Notes under the pieces: generated by a model | The model's database searches: none | Told to the model about the DNA's origin: nothing | What the model saw: only the letters and a program-made list of their open reading frames with translations | In this document: positions 5,658 to 5,873 of the stretch, piece after piece | Numbering within the stretch: position 1 is the stretch's first letter | How the letters are laid out: the number at the start of each line of letters is the position of its first letter | Source: Psychroflexus sp. | GTDB lineage: Bacteria > Bacteroidota > Bacteroidia > Flavobacteriales > Flavobacteriaceae | Direction: 5' to 3' | NCBI GenBank assembly: GCA_003565575.1 | Contig: PXBV01000071.1 | Location: 1 to 5,873 of the forward strand | Length of the DNA: 5,873 bases | Position numbers and translations under genes: made by a program

Positions 5658-5873
5658 CTAATTCTCATTAGTCATATCCACAATAAAAGCGTCTGGATAC
5701 TTTTCTAGATTGTTCGACTTAAAATTCTCAGCTGCATTTCTATTATTGAATTGTCCTAAGATAACAGTGTAAACTTTAGTTTGATTTATGGTTTTAACTT
5801 GAATAAGAACCTTACTGTTGTAACTCGTCTTCAATCTATTAGCCAGTCTTATTAAATTATCACTTTCACTGAA
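5658..5873 (-). CDS. SPOR-domain protein, C-terminal fragment (5' end outside window)
   Basis: The last 71 residues and a TAG stop of a gene entering from the right edge; the frame is open to the edge. The sequence FSESDNLIRLANRLK, then VLIQVKTINQTKVYTVILGQF, NNRNAAENF, and YPDAFIVDM fits a SPOR domain, the roughly 70-residue fold that binds glycan strands lacking stem peptides at division septa. The key features are the VYTVILGQF strand and the following Asn/Ala-rich helix. SPOR domains usually close the C-terminus of division or peptidoglycan proteins; in this group RlpA-type septal lytic transglycosylases often end like this, but the catalytic part is not in the window, so I do not name it. 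The DUF6146-like lipoprotein gene starts 6 bases after the stop codon, implying cotranscription. Confidence 0.82.
   Translation of the reverse strand, partial: FSESDNLIRLANRLKTSYNSKVLIQVKTINQTKVYTVILGQFNNRNAAENFKSNNLEKYPDAFIVDMTNEN

Overview
The window is AT-rich DNA from a member of the Bacteroidota, most likely a Flavobacteriaceae species. Three things point there: protein families typical of that group (DUF6146-like and DUF6787-like proteins, a TonB receptor with an N-terminal carboxypeptidase-regulatory-like domain, a Cys-Ser-Asn-Asp-Asp lipoprotein), A-rich translation starts without clear Shine-Dalgarno sequences, and TAnnTTTG-type -7 boxes. Every gene I can support lies on the minus strand, so transcription runs from high to low coordinates. 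Coding density is high and no gene-free stretch exceeds about 190 bases. I see no tRNA, rRNA, CRISPR array or insertion sequence.

In transcription order, the window opens with three closely packed envelope genes: the C-terminal SPOR domain of a truncated protein (5658-5873), a small DUF6146-like lipoprotein (5217-5651) and a two-helix DUF6787-like membrane protein (4871-5197). After a 42-base gap comes a second group: a small exported protein with clustered His and Cys (4502-4828), an 804-residue TonB-dependent outer-membrane receptor (2042-4456) and an acidic surface-type lipoprotein with two Asp-rich loops (1455-2021). A long nested hairpin terminator (1343-1422) closes this unit. The last group is a 135-residue conserved hypothetical protein (856-1263) overlapping by 8 bases a CorA-type Mg2+/divalent cation channel (863 down to the window edge), whose transmembrane C-terminus lies outside.

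The receptor group is the most interesting part. The receptor's plug carries a motif (HDQQWGEDHAPNID) resembling ZnuD-like receptors. It lies between a small periplasmic protein with potential metal ligands (HxxxH, HCxxC) and a lipoprotein with two DxDGDG loops. My inference is a three-gene metal (or metal-complex) acquisition module; the substrate is not proven by sequence. A 16-bp perfect palindrome and a 14/16 match to it lie between the small protein gene and the receptor, and could be an operator for this module. The three upstream genes look like ordinary flavobacterial cell-envelope genes and need not share its function.
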